A stretch of 8,861 nucleotides of DNA from Candidatus Hodarchaeota archaeon (GCA_016840305.1 JAEOSP010000405.1:1-8861), one strand, 5' to 3'; counted from the stretch's first letter, positions 1-5,931 are shown. Notes: generated by a model not told the origin, from the sequence alone. Translations and numbers: made by a program.

Positions 1-375
1 AACCATACGTATCGCTTTGTCAGTTGCACCCTTAGGATCGTCTGAATGCGGCCAAGATGCATCTTCTCTAATATTTACATGATAAAATTCATAAGGATTC
101 AACCCTGCTCGCTCTGCAACATTCCTAAATGTAATTTCATGCAATTTAGGTGAACAAGATGCTACCACAAGTCCATCAAGATTTAGTTCCTTCACATCAT
201 CTACCATCATCTGTTGGCCAGCATCAGAACACATGAACATGAAGTCTTTTCCGAGAATAACATTTGGATGTTTCCCAGCTGCCTCAGAAACCGCTGCAAC
301 ATCTACAACATCTGAAATGTTGCCTCCGCAATGGCAAACATATACACCTATCCGCTTTTTGAATTCATTTGACAA
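1..375 (-). CDS. hdrA: HdrA N-terminal domain (partial, runs off left edge)
   Basis: The visible 125 residues match the N-terminal iron-sulfur domain of heterodisulfide reductase subunit A. In order they show IGVYVCHCGGNI (usual first motif), FMCSDAGQQM, and ASCSPKLHEITFR, followed by GLNPYEFYHVNIRED. The cysteines of CHC, MCS and SCSP are those expected to bind a [4Fe-4S] cluster in this domain. The frame is open to position 1, so the protein continues outside the window. An ATG at 402 lies in the same frame, but TTG at 375 is the better start. A strong AGGAGAG site (390-384) lies eight bases upstream of it and overlaps the stop codon of the preceding gene, and the protein then begins directly before the conserved motif. 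The preceding gene is an HdrA core lacking exactly this domain. Whether this gene is only the missing domain or a complete second HdrA cannot be decided here. Confidence 0.88.
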   Translation of the reverse strand, partial: MSNEFKKRIGVYVCHCGGNISDVVDVAAVSEAAGKHPNVILGKDFMFMCSDAGQQMMVDDVKELNLDGLVVASCSPKLHEITFRNVAERAGLNPYEFYHVNIREDASWPHSDDPKGATDKAIRMV

Positions 376-388
376 ATTTTCAACTCTC

Positions 389-1693
389 CTACGTACTACC
401 ATTGTGTGTTTCAATATACGCTAAACATTGTGAAACAGCAGCATTAGCTTCAACTATTGTATCTGGGATATCTTTTGGACCAGTTACACATCCCGCTGCG
501 AAAATTCCAGGTACATTTGTTTCAACTGGATTGCATAAAGGACATTTAATCCACCCCAATGAATCAGTTTCTAGTTCTACATTTTTAAATACCTTGGAAA
601 CACCAGCAATTGAGGGCCAAAGACCTACTGCTAAAACAATTAGATCAAAGGATTCTTCCTTGATTTTTCCTTTATCATCAATATCTTCATATTTTACAAT
701 TACATCCCCGTTATCTGCCTCATCAACATACAGTATTCTACCTTTTGTAAAATAAGCTCCCATATCCCTTGCTTGTTGATAGAATTCTTCGAACCCCTTT
801 CCTTGTGCACGGATATCAATGTAAAATGAAAACACATCAGCTAGGGGTAAAGCACCAAGAATTAATTGAGATTGTTTTATGCTGTACATACAACAGATTT
901 GAGAACAGAGTTCATTTCCAACAATTTTATCTCTACTGCCTACACAGTACAAATAGGCAATTTTGCCTGGTTCTTTACCATCTGAAGGACGTAACACGGC
1001 ATTATAAGGTCTTGTCGGAGCTAATAATCGATCCATTTGCATAGCTGTAATAATATTCTTGCTTTTACCGTATCCAAAAGTAGGCTTCAAAGATGCATCA
1101 AATAATTCGAATCCTGTTGCTAGTAACACCGATTTCACTCGTACATTCTTAATTACAGGTTTTTGCAGAAAATTAATTGCATTTGTTGGACAAGCTTTTT
1201 CACAAGCACCACAAAATATACAATTATCAATATCAATTACAGACTTTTTTGGAACAGCAATATCAAAAGCGATGTAAACCGCTTTTCTTCCTCTCATATC
1301 ATATTGAAATTCATCACTTACAATAACTGGACATGCCATTTCACAAAGAGAACAACCTGTACAATCATCCCATTCAACATATTTCGGTTTCTGAATGATC
1401 TTGGCACTAAAATCAGCTTCTTTGTGCTTTAAAACTTCTTCTATTTCAGAATAGGAGAATAAAGTTACATTGGGATGATAAACAACACTAGCCATTTTTG
1501 GGGTAGCAATACAGGCAGCACAATCTAGGGTTGGGAAAACTTTACTGAGTTGTGCCATGACTCCTCCAACTGTAGGCGATTTTTCTACGAGTAAAACATT
1601 TCGACCCGAATCACCTAAAGTAAGTGCTGCTTCTATACCTGCTATTCCTGCTCCTATTATCAACGTATCATATTCTTCAAAATTATCGCTCAT
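389..1693 (-). CDS. hdrA: HdrA-like FAD/iron-sulfur protein lacking the N-terminal domain
   Basis: A 434-residue flavoprotein of the HdrA family, soluble and presumably part of an electron-transferring or bifurcating Hdr complex. Residues 11-40 form the FAD-binding fold with GAGIAGIEAA. TLDCAAC (56-61) matches the HdrA cysteine pair before TPKM. Two 4Fe-4S motifs follow: CTGCSLCEMACP (111-122) and CIFCGACEKACP (158-169). YCVGSRD (249-255), CSQICCMYSIKQS (263-275) and the NPVETNVPGIFAAG / GPKDIPDTIVEA block (388-416) are typical HdrA signatures. Compared with usual HdrA (about 650 residues) it lacks the roughly 140-residue N-terminal domain and the C-terminal ferredoxin domain, making it similar in size to QmoA. 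An extra KCPLC (383-387) is present near the C-terminus. It starts 20 bases after the MvhD-like gene and ends 13 bases before the TTG start of the next HdrA gene, so it is clearly co-transcribed. No hdrB or hdrC is visible in the window. Confidence 0.93.
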   Translation of the reverse strand: MSDNFEEYDTLIIGAGIAGIEAALTLGDSGRNVLLVEKSPTVGGVMAQLSKVFPTLDCAACIATPKMASVVYHPNVTLFSYSEIEEVLKHKEADFSAKIIQKPKYVEWDDCTGCSLCEMACPVIVSDEFQYDMRGRKAVYIAFDIAVPKKSVIDIDNCIFCGACEKACPTNAINFLQKPVIKNVRVKSVLLATGFELFDASLKPTFGYGKSKNIITAMQMDRLLAPTRPYNAVLRPSDGKEPGKIAYLYCVGSRDKIVGNELCSQICCMYSIKQSQLILGALPLADVFSFYIDIRAQGKGFEEFYQQARDMGAYFTKGRILYVDEADNGDVIVKYEDIDDKGKIKEESFDLIVLAVGLWPSIAGVSKVFKNVELETDSLGWIKCPLCNPVETNVPGIFAAGCVTGPKDIPDTIVEANAAVSQCLAYIETHNGST

Positions 1694-1713
1694 AACTTAA
1701 CCTACCTTAATTG

Positions 1714-2118
1714 CTATGCCGCATTTAATCCCTTCAATTTTTCAGAAAAAGTTTTTACATGATTTATGAAGGGTTCAACGCATACAGAACAAATTGCTGC
1801 CATTTTAAGTCTATTCACATCTATGTTATGACTTTCAAGCAACTCTATAGCTTCTCCTATTCTATCAGATGTTTTTTTAGGGCATTCCTCAGTATAAGGA
1901 CAATCTCCACCATCTGCTGTAATAAAAACTCCATCGAAACCACTTTGTAGAGCAAGTAAGACATAATCCGCTCTGACCATACTAGAACAGGGTACACGTA
2001 TAATAGAAGTAGAAGGGGAATAATGCTTATGGAGTAGGCCAGTTTGATCTACAGCAGGGTCAGAAATTAAAATTGTTGTAAAAATTAGTATTTTTGGTTG
2101 ATCTTTACTACTGGTCAT
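1714..2118 (-). CDS. mvhD: MvhD/FlpD-like iron-sulfur subunit with atypical cysteines
   Basis: A 134-residue protein resembling MvhD, the [2Fe-2S] subunit that links hydrogenase or formate dehydrogenase to HdrA. The core matches the family: IIRVPCSSMVRADYVLLAL (39-57), GFDGVFITADGGDCPY (60-75), then a helix ending in LLESHNIDVNRLK (93-105). The family usually carries a paired-cysteine motif after the first strand. Here that place reads FTTILIS, with no cysteine. Remaining cysteines are C44, C73, C79, C110 and C113, the last two forming an ICSVC near the C-terminus. Cluster binding is therefore either altered or lost. The gene lies 114 bases downstream of the TusA gene and 20 bases upstream of the HdrA core, as expected for an HdrA partner. 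GTGAT four bases before the ATG may serve as ribosome binding site. The fold assignment is fairly secure; the redox role is inferred. Confidence 0.8.
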   Translation of the reverse strand: MTSSKDQPKILIFTTILISDPAVDQTGLLHKHYSPSTSIIRVPCSSMVRADYVLLALQSGFDGVFITADGGDCPYTEECPKKTSDRIGEAIELLESHNIDVNRLKMAAICSVCVEPFINHVKTFSEKLKGLNAA

Positions 2119-2232
2119 TCAAATCACTTTAATCTTTTTGTAAGTTTATTTTTGAATAAGTGTTCAAAACTCTTTAGAAATTTATCAAAAAAAGGGAAAG
2201 GGGATTGATGCTTTTTTTTTCGTCAAACAAAT
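2119..2232 (-). terminator. T-rich intergenic stretch with possible terminator between tusA and mvhD-like genes
   Basis: Reading leftward from the TusA stop, the minus strand gives a run of nine A (2220-2212), then CCCCTTTCCC, then seven T (2193-2187). The A run and T run can pair around an 18-base loop, and T tracts alone can end archaeal transcription. Partial termination here would separate the DsrE-TusA genes from the MvhD-HdrA genes or set their ratio. No convincing TATA box for a separate downstream promoter was identified, although the region is too A+T-rich to exclude one. Confidence 0.35.
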
Positions 2233-2484
2233 CTACCGATTACGCTTAACAAACACTTTGAAGTAACCCTTATCTTCAACATCGCCCAAATATTCATGTC
2301 CAATTTTTTTACACCATAAGGGGATATCTCGTTTCGTACCTGCATCTGCAGACCAAACTTCGAGAATACCACCCATAGGGACTTTAGTCCTTGCTTTTTT
2401 AGCCGCTAACAAAGGACCAGGACAACTTTCAGCACGAGCATCAACTACTTTATCAGATTTTATATTTGCGATATCTTCAGTCAT
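2233..2484 (-). CDS. tusA: TusA/SirA-family sulfur carrier protein (leftward operon copy)
   Basis: An 83-residue TusA-family protein, a small cytosolic carrier that holds sulfane sulfur on a cysteine and passes it to partner enzymes. The family motif Cys-Pro-x-Pro-Leu is present as ESCPGPLLAAKKA, with C21 the expected active cysteine. A second cysteine lies in DIPLWCKKIGHEY (C58), a feature of the archaeal-type TusA proteins rather than of E. coli TusA. The C-terminus ends in a short beta strand and VKRNR. The DsrE-like gene ends 28 bases upstream, and the ATG is preceded by a clean GGTGA ribosome binding site. DsrE-TusA pairs beside Hdr genes are known from sulfur oxidisers such as Metallosphaera, where they relay thiosulfate or persulfide. 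A similar role feeding the adjacent Hdr proteins is inferred. Confidence 0.92.
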   Translation of the reverse strand: MTEDIANIKSDKVVDARAESCPGPLLAAKKARTKVPMGGILEVWSADAGTKRDIPLWCKKIGHEYLGDVEDKGYFKVFVKRNR

Positions 2485-2512
2485 TTTTATTCACCAATCT
2501 TGTATTATTATC

Positions 2513-2935
2513 CTATATGAAATAAGTTGCTTTTGATTCAGTGCTGTTAATAACAATTTCTCCTGCACCAACAAAATCATCTACGTATTCTAAATCTCCC
2601 AATTCCGCTTTCCATGCCTTACCAGCAGCAGAACAGACATAAATTTTGACTTTTCCCATCTCTCGTGATTGTTTTATCATCTCGTACCAAGGGGAGATAT
2701 TGCCAGCTTTAAGAACCTCTGTAAACTTCTCTCCTGTAAAGTCGAGATGTTCGCTTATCGTATTATCTTTTCCGATAACATCCTTTTTGAAGGCATATGT
2801 ACCCCAAAGCATGAGGTAAATATCAACGGAGTAATCCATGGCAATAGCAGCATTAGTTAGAATAGCCATGCCTAGTAATCGATCTATTGTTCCAGAAAAG
2901 ACAACTATAGTAACTTTTTCTTCTTCAGATTCCAT
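2513..2935 (-). CDS. DsrE-family (DsrE2-like) sulfur-transfer protein
   Basis: A 140-residue protein of the DsrE/DsrF-like fold. It shows an opening beta strand KVTIVVFSGTIDRLLGMAI (7-25), a second strand SVDIYLMLWGTYAF (36-49), and KVKIYVCSAAGKAW (95-108), then a C-terminal GAGEIVINSTESK. C101 is the only cysteine and falls where DsrE2 proteins carry their sulfur-binding cysteine. The length is typical of DsrE2/DsrE-like proteins. Some DsrE2 relatives carry membrane helices, and none is evident here beyond the hydrophobic core strands. It is first in the leftward operon, upstream of the TusA-like gene, so a direct sulfur hand-over C101 to TusA C21 is plausible. The start ATG follows the divergent promoter region by about 60 bases. 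A subgroup label within DsrE is uncertain. Confidence 0.82.
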   Translation of the reverse strand: MESEEEKVTIVVFSGTIDRLLGMAILTNAAIAMDYSVDIYLMLWGTYAFKKDVIGKDNTISEHLDFTGEKFTEVLKAGNISPWYEMIKQSREMGKVKIYVCSAAGKAWKAELGDLEYVDDFVGAGEIVINSTESKATYFI

Positions 2936-3019
2936 TAGTATTCAAATCCTAACATTTAATAGGAAAATAACCTATAATCATATGTAAAAATGTTGTTGCA
3001 TGCAAGCTAATAACCCACT

Positions 3020-3036
3020 GTTTTTAACTTTTCCTT
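3020..3036 (-). promoter_or_regulatory. Predicted BRE/TATA element of the leftward operon
   Basis: The minus strand reads AAGGAAAAGTTAAAAAC. It matches the rightward element at 15 of 17 positions. The purine-rich left part resembles a BRE and TTAAA a TATA box. A transcription start about 25 bases downstream (near 2997) would give a leader of about 60 bases before the DsrE-like gene. Confidence 0.45.
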
Positions 3037-3175
3037 TCAAGTCACATTGTAGTTATGTAATTGCATATTAATAGTTCTTATAGGTCAATAATTCTCATAA
3101 AAGGACGCATCGTTTACTATAGTTAATTAATTTATCTAGGTATAATAATTAGCCACAAGAAAATCAATTCTTAGC

Positions 3176-3202
3176 TTAACTAGGAAAAGTTAAATACTTA
3201 AC
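3176..3202 (+). promoter_or_regulatory. Predicted BRE/TATA element of tusA-yeeE with overlapping inverted repeats
   Basis: TAGGAAAAGTTAAATAC (3181-3197) forms the BRE/TATA-like element. A start near 3220 would leave a leader of about 80 bases. Overlapping it are two inverted repeats that share the middle half-site: TTAACT (3176-3181) with AGTTAA (3188-3193) at six bases spacing, and GTTAA (3189-3193) with TTAAC (3198-3202) at four. Repeats covering a TATA box are where a repressor would act. The promoter reading is moderately supported; the operator reading is tentative. Confidence 0.42.
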
Positions 3203-3300
3203 GTTTATAACTCCAAGCTTGTTATAGTCAAATTTCAAAACATGGCTATATTGCGTAAAATAACTCTTATAATAACAATTCTACTGAAGGAAGAATAAAA

Positions 3301-3534
3301 ATGGTACAAATTGACCATACACTAGATGCTCAAGGTCTTTCTTGTCCTATGCCGATTGTTAAACTCAATGCTGAGATTAAAAAGATCAAAGTTGGACAAG
3401 TACTAGAAATGCTTGGGACTGATCCTGGTTCCAAAAATGATGTACCTTTATGGTGCAAACGAAAGGGAAATGAGTTAATAGAGACTTCAGAGGATTCCGG
3501 AGTTTATAGATTTATTATTCGCCGAAATAAATAA
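3301..3534 (+). CDS. tusA: TusA-family sulfur carrier protein (transporter-linked copy)
   Basis: A 77-residue TusA-family protein. LDAQGLSCPMPIVKLNAEI is a textbook family signature with the active cysteine at C15. DVPLWCKRKGNE carries a second cysteine (C52). It resembles the leftward copy in overall layout (Cys-Pro-x-Pro, Gly-x-x-Leu-Glu, Pro-Leu-Trp-Cys-Lys, basic RRNK end) but the two have clearly diverged. AAGGAAG lies about eight bases before the ATG. The stop codon is followed by the YeeE gene after 15 bases, and TusA-YeeE pairing is a known arrangement in which the carrier takes sulfur from the imported compound inside the cell. This copy therefore probably serves the transporter, and the other serves DsrE and Hdr. 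Confidence 0.94.
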   Translation: MVQIDHTLDAQGLSCPMPIVKLNAEIKKIKVGQVLEMLGTDPGSKNDVPLWCKRKGNELIETSEDSGVYRFIIRRNK

Positions 3535-3549
3535 ATGAGGAATATATAT

Positions 3550-4710
3550 ATGTCAGAAGAAAAAGGAACATTAGCTGATCTTTATGATAAGCTGTTTTCA
3601 GGCTCATGGCCAATGTGGATCGGGGCATTAATTCTCTCGCTTCTTAGCTTATCCCTATGGTTCTTCTTTGGACCTTGGGGTGCTACAGGTGGTTATATTT
3701 GGTGGGGTAATGAAATCCTCGGTCTCCTTGAAACACCTACTGCTGGTTGGGAAAATTATGCCTATCTAAACATGCTTATTGTGGTTGGAGCACTTGCTAG
3801 TGCATTACTAGCTAAAGAATTTGCCATCCGTATTCCACCAATTGGTGAACTTGTTAAAGGTTTGATTGGTGGTCTTTTAATGGGTATAGGCGCTGTAATT
3901 GCTGGTGGTTGTACCATTGGTGGATTTTTTAGTGGTTGGCCAGCACTTTCTGCAGCAGGTTTGTTTATCGTTTTAGGATTCGTAATTGGTGTTTTCATTG
4001 CAGTTAAGTACCTTATTTGGGAAACTGCTAAATATCCAAACATCAGTTCTGGTGATTCTAAAACAATCTTGGCTGGTGGTACATGGCAACCAATAGTAGG
4101 ATTCATTGTGCTGATAGCTGGTTTCGGAGTGTTACTTATCTTTGATCTAGCAACTCAGCTAACCATAATAGGTGCTGTATTCATAGGTCTTCTCATAGGC
4201 TTTGTACTCCAACGATCTCGTTTCTGCATTACTGCCGCATTGAGAGAACCTTTCATGACTGGTGATTCCACTCCCGCTAAAGCTATTATGGTAGGCCTCT
4301 TAGCTGGTCTTGTTGGTTTTGTAGCAATGAAAATTACTGGTACTGGTGGTGAATTGACAATGGTTGCGTCAAGCTTCTTTATACCTGCTCTTTTAGGCGG
4401 AACCATCTTCGGTATCGGTATGACCATAGCAGGTGGTTGTGTTGTAGGTTCTCTATGGCGAAGTGGAGAAGGACAAGTAAAATTGTGGCTCTCTGTCGTA
4501 GGACTTACCTTTGGTACACTCTTTACTGTTAAGTTCATAAAAGGACCAGTTTATGACTTGTTCCCATCCACTCAGGAATTCCTTCCCAGTATGTTAGGTG
4601 ATGGATTACTTGGTTATTTCCTCGGAGCACTAGTTATAGTGGTTATCATTGCTGTTTGGTATATTATTGTCTCATGGAATGAGCGCAGTGGTAAACTAAC
4701 TCAGATGTAG
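3550..4710 (+). CDS. yeeE: YeeE/YedE-family sulfur-compound transporter (TsuA-like)
   Basis: An integral membrane protein of 386 residues in the YeeE/YedE family, whose characterised bacterial member TsuA takes up thiosulfate. About ten hydrophobic segments are visible, the first near residue 20 and the last near residue 355-375. Conserved cysteines lie in GGCTIGG (C121), SRFCITAALRE (C226) and GGCVVGS (C297), the last two Gly-Gly-Cys loops being related copies as expected for an internally duplicated transporter. In TsuA such cysteines contact the sulfur substrate along the pore. An in-frame ATG at 3535 directly follows the tusA stop, but TGAGG at 3536-3540 is a good ribosome binding site for the ATG at 3550, so that start is chosen. 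The substrate could be thiosulfate or another sulfur species. The family assignment is firm, the substrate inferred from TusA next to it. Confidence 0.92.
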   Translation: MSEEKGTLADLYDKLFSGSWPMWIGALILSLLSLSLWFFFGPWGATGGYIWWGNEILGLLETPTAGWENYAYLNMLIVVGALASALLAKEFAIRIPPIGELVKGLIGGLLMGIGAVIAGGCTIGGFFSGWPALSAAGLFIVLGFVIGVFIAVKYLIWETAKYPNISSGDSKTILAGGTWQPIVGFIVLIAGFGVLLIFDLATQLTIIGAVFIGLLIGFVLQRSRFCITAALREPFMTGDSTPAKAIMVGLLAGLVGFVAMKITGTGGELTMVASSFFIPALLGGTIFGIGMTIAGGCVVGSLWRSGEGQVKLWLSVVGLTFGTLFTVKFIKGPVYDLFPSTQEFLPSMLGDGLLGYFLGALVIVVIIAVWYIIVSWNERSGKLTQM

Positions 4711-4761
4711 AAACATCAAGTTAAGCAGGTACAATAATACCACAAATCAAATCCAATTTTC

Positions 4762-4783
4762 GGGGTATACCACCCCTTTTTTT
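4762..4783 (+). terminator. Hairpin terminator after tusA-yeeE
   Basis: GGGGT (4762-4766) pairs with ACCCC (4772-4776) around a five-base loop and is followed directly by seven T (4777-4783). It lies about 50 bases after the yeeE stop and before the regulator's promoter, so it should close the tusA-yeeE transcript. Confidence 0.7.
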
Positions 4784-4818
4784 CTATCTTTAAAAAAATT
4801 GATAAGAGATATTTAATC

Positions 4819-4837
4819 GAAAAACTTTCATATTATT
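4819..4837 (+). promoter_or_regulatory. Predicted promoter of the ArsR-type regulator
   Basis: CGAAAAAC followed by TTTCATATTATT looks like an archaeal BRE plus TATA box. Transcription would begin near 4858, about 30 bases before the ATG and just upstream of the TGAGG ribosome binding site at 4876-4880. Confidence 0.45.
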
Positions 4838-4888
4838 GTTTGCAAATTAGGCATTATTTATGTTTCAGCCTATTATGAGGATTACTGA

Positions 4889-5686
4889 ATGGAAAATTAC
4901 AGCTGTAGTCTAGACCATCCGATTTATGATATACTATCTAATAAAACACGTCTAGAAATCTTACGTTTGATTGCCTGTGAACATAACTATGGAAGTCGTA
5001 TCGCTTCCTTATTACAAATTTCTGCTCCAGCTATTCATAGACATCTTAAGATTCTCTCTGAAAATAAAATGGATCCAAATGGTCTCGAATTTGCCTTTAT
5101 CAAACCTTTTCAAAAAACTAAAGAGAGTTATTCAGGATATAAAGGTGCTGAAGCCACTGTTTATGAAATTGGTACAAAAATGTATTTTTCTTTTGCCCTC
5201 TACCCAAATTTTATGCAATCTCATTCCTTTCTTGAAGATGCATCAGGTAGTATAAGTGCCAAAATCACAGATAACTCTACGAATAACTCTTTCTTAAAGA
5301 CTGGAACTAGAAAGAAAGACGATGTTGAAAAGAAGGACTATGACAAAGCCATTCAGATGTATTCCTCTTTGTTCAATCAAATTCAGAAGAAGAATTCGCG
5401 AATTAAGGAGTTAGAAGCTGAAATCATTGAAATACTTGATGAAAAAAATACTCTGATGAAGAAAATGGATCAAGCAATCAAGGATGTTGAACAATTGTCA
5501 TTTGATGAGCGTGTGAGTCTACGTCTACTAGCATGTCAAGGCCCAATTTGTATTCCAAATCTACCAGAGCTTTTGAAACAAGATGTAGATATTACTATGA
5601 AAAATCTTAAAGTCCTACAGAATAATGGTTGGTTTGATCAATTTGATGATGAAGTATTAACTGAAATCTTCAGGATAAAAGATTAA
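4889..5686 (+). CDS. ArsR-type winged-helix regulator with coiled coil and second HTH-like domain
   Basis: A 265-residue DNA-binding protein, about twice the length of a simple ArsR repressor. Residues 10-60 form the winged helix: DILSNKTRLEILRLIAC, then a helix-turn-helix ending in SAPAIHRHLKILSE. Residues 85-105 (TVYEIGTKMYFSFAL) look like the wing and strand. A polar, probably disordered stretch (115-150) leads to a charged coiled coil (about 150-203). The end (205-263) again reads as a helix-turn-helix, with ERVSLRLLAC and NLKVLQNNGWF echoing the first domain. Cysteines C30 and C216 occupy the same place in the two copies, and C6 and C221 complete the set. It has its own promoter and TGAGG site. 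Its position right after the sulfur genes suggests that it regulates them, perhaps sensing persulfide, but this is inference and no ligand motif is proven. Confidence 0.85.
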   Translation: MENYSCSLDHPIYDILSNKTRLEILRLIACEHNYGSRIASLLQISAPAIHRHLKILSENKMDPNGLEFAFIKPFQKTKESYSGYKGAEATVYEIGTKMYFSFALYPNFMQSHSFLEDASGSISAKITDNSTNNSFLKTGTRKKDDVEKKDYDKAIQMYSSLFNQIQKKNSRIKELEAEIIEILDEKNTLMKKMDQAIKDVEQLSFDERVSLRLLACQGPICIPNLPELLKQDVDITMKNLKVLQNNGWFDQFDDEVLTEIFRIKD

Positions 5687-5791
5687 TCTGTCATCCTTTT
5701 TCCCGCTAGGGACAATTAAAGTTCCCAAAACATTCTTATGCACCTAGTTTAGTAGTTTGGCTTATCTTTCATAATCCTTGAGTTTTTCTTA

Positions 5792-5813
5792 TTTAGTGAA
5801 AGGCTTCACTAAA
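5792..5813. repeat. Perfect 9-base inverted repeat
   Basis: TTTAGTGAA (5792-5800) and TTCACTAAA (5805-5813) are exact reverse complements separated by AGGC. No T tract follows, so a terminator is unlikely. A third TTTAGTGA occurs at 5849-5856. The arrangement fits an operator with an extra half-site or a structured RNA leader. Confidence 0.6.
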
Positions 5814-5899
5814 CCAAGTTTAATGGAGGGAATTAGGAGGGAATTTTCTTTAGTGAGTCAAGGGATGTTTTGGTTACAAATTCGAATAAATCAAGAAAA

Positions 5900-5907
5900 A
5901 ATATTAA
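5900..5907 (+). promoter_or_regulatory. Possible TATA box for the M48 gene
   Basis: AATATTAA preceded by the purine-rich CAAGAAAA is centred about 29 bases before the ATG at 5932. Transcription would start at or next to that ATG, giving a leaderless message, which would explain the weak ribosome binding site. Confidence 0.3.
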
Positions 5908-5931
5908 TTCCTTGAACGCTGAGAAATAAAC

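Larger units (their letters stand above)
2936..3300. promoter_or_regulatory. Divergent control region of the sulfur cluster
   Basis: This 365-base A+T-rich gap separates the leftward DsrE-TusA-MvhD-HdrA unit from the rightward TusA-YeeE unit. No coding frame or RNA gene was seen. It holds two outward-facing copies of a BRE/TATA-like element, listed separately, and short TTAAC half-sites around the rightward TATA box. The arrangement indicates that both units start from here. Confidence 0.7.
5687..5931. other. Intergenic region upstream of the M48 protease gene
   Basis: This 245-base stretch has no RNA gene or long frame that I can support. It contains a perfect inverted repeat (5792-5813), two 10-base direct repeats GGAGGGAATT (5825-5834 and 5836-5845), a further TTTAGTGA half-site (5849-5856), and a TATA-like AATATTAA (5900-5907). 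A weak T5 tract at 5696-5700 may end the regulator transcript. Confidence 0.6.

Noticed and set aside
233..1432. Several plus-strand open frames opposite the HdrA genes
   Set aside because: They lie antisense to well-matched HdrA sequence and show no recognisable protein features.
3762..4538. Two long open frames on the strand opposite yeeE (114 and 127 codons)
   Set aside because: Both are Pro/Ile/Ala-rich shadows of the Gly/Ala-rich transporter, lack ribosome binding sites, and resemble no family.
4971..5255. Overlapping 94-codon frame inside the regulator gene
   Set aside because: It is a shifted frame of a gene with clear domain structure and has no start signals.
5700..5740. Hairpin GGGAC...GTTCCC after the regulator gene as a terminator or tRNA fragment
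   Set aside because: The stem is short with a bulge, no T tract follows, and no cloverleaf can be formed.
5853..5915. A 20-codon GTG-started leader peptide after the second GGAGGG
   Set aside because: Spacing is acceptable, but there is no conservation evidence, the peptide is featureless and it would end before the likely leaderless start at 5932. It is mentioned only as a possibility.
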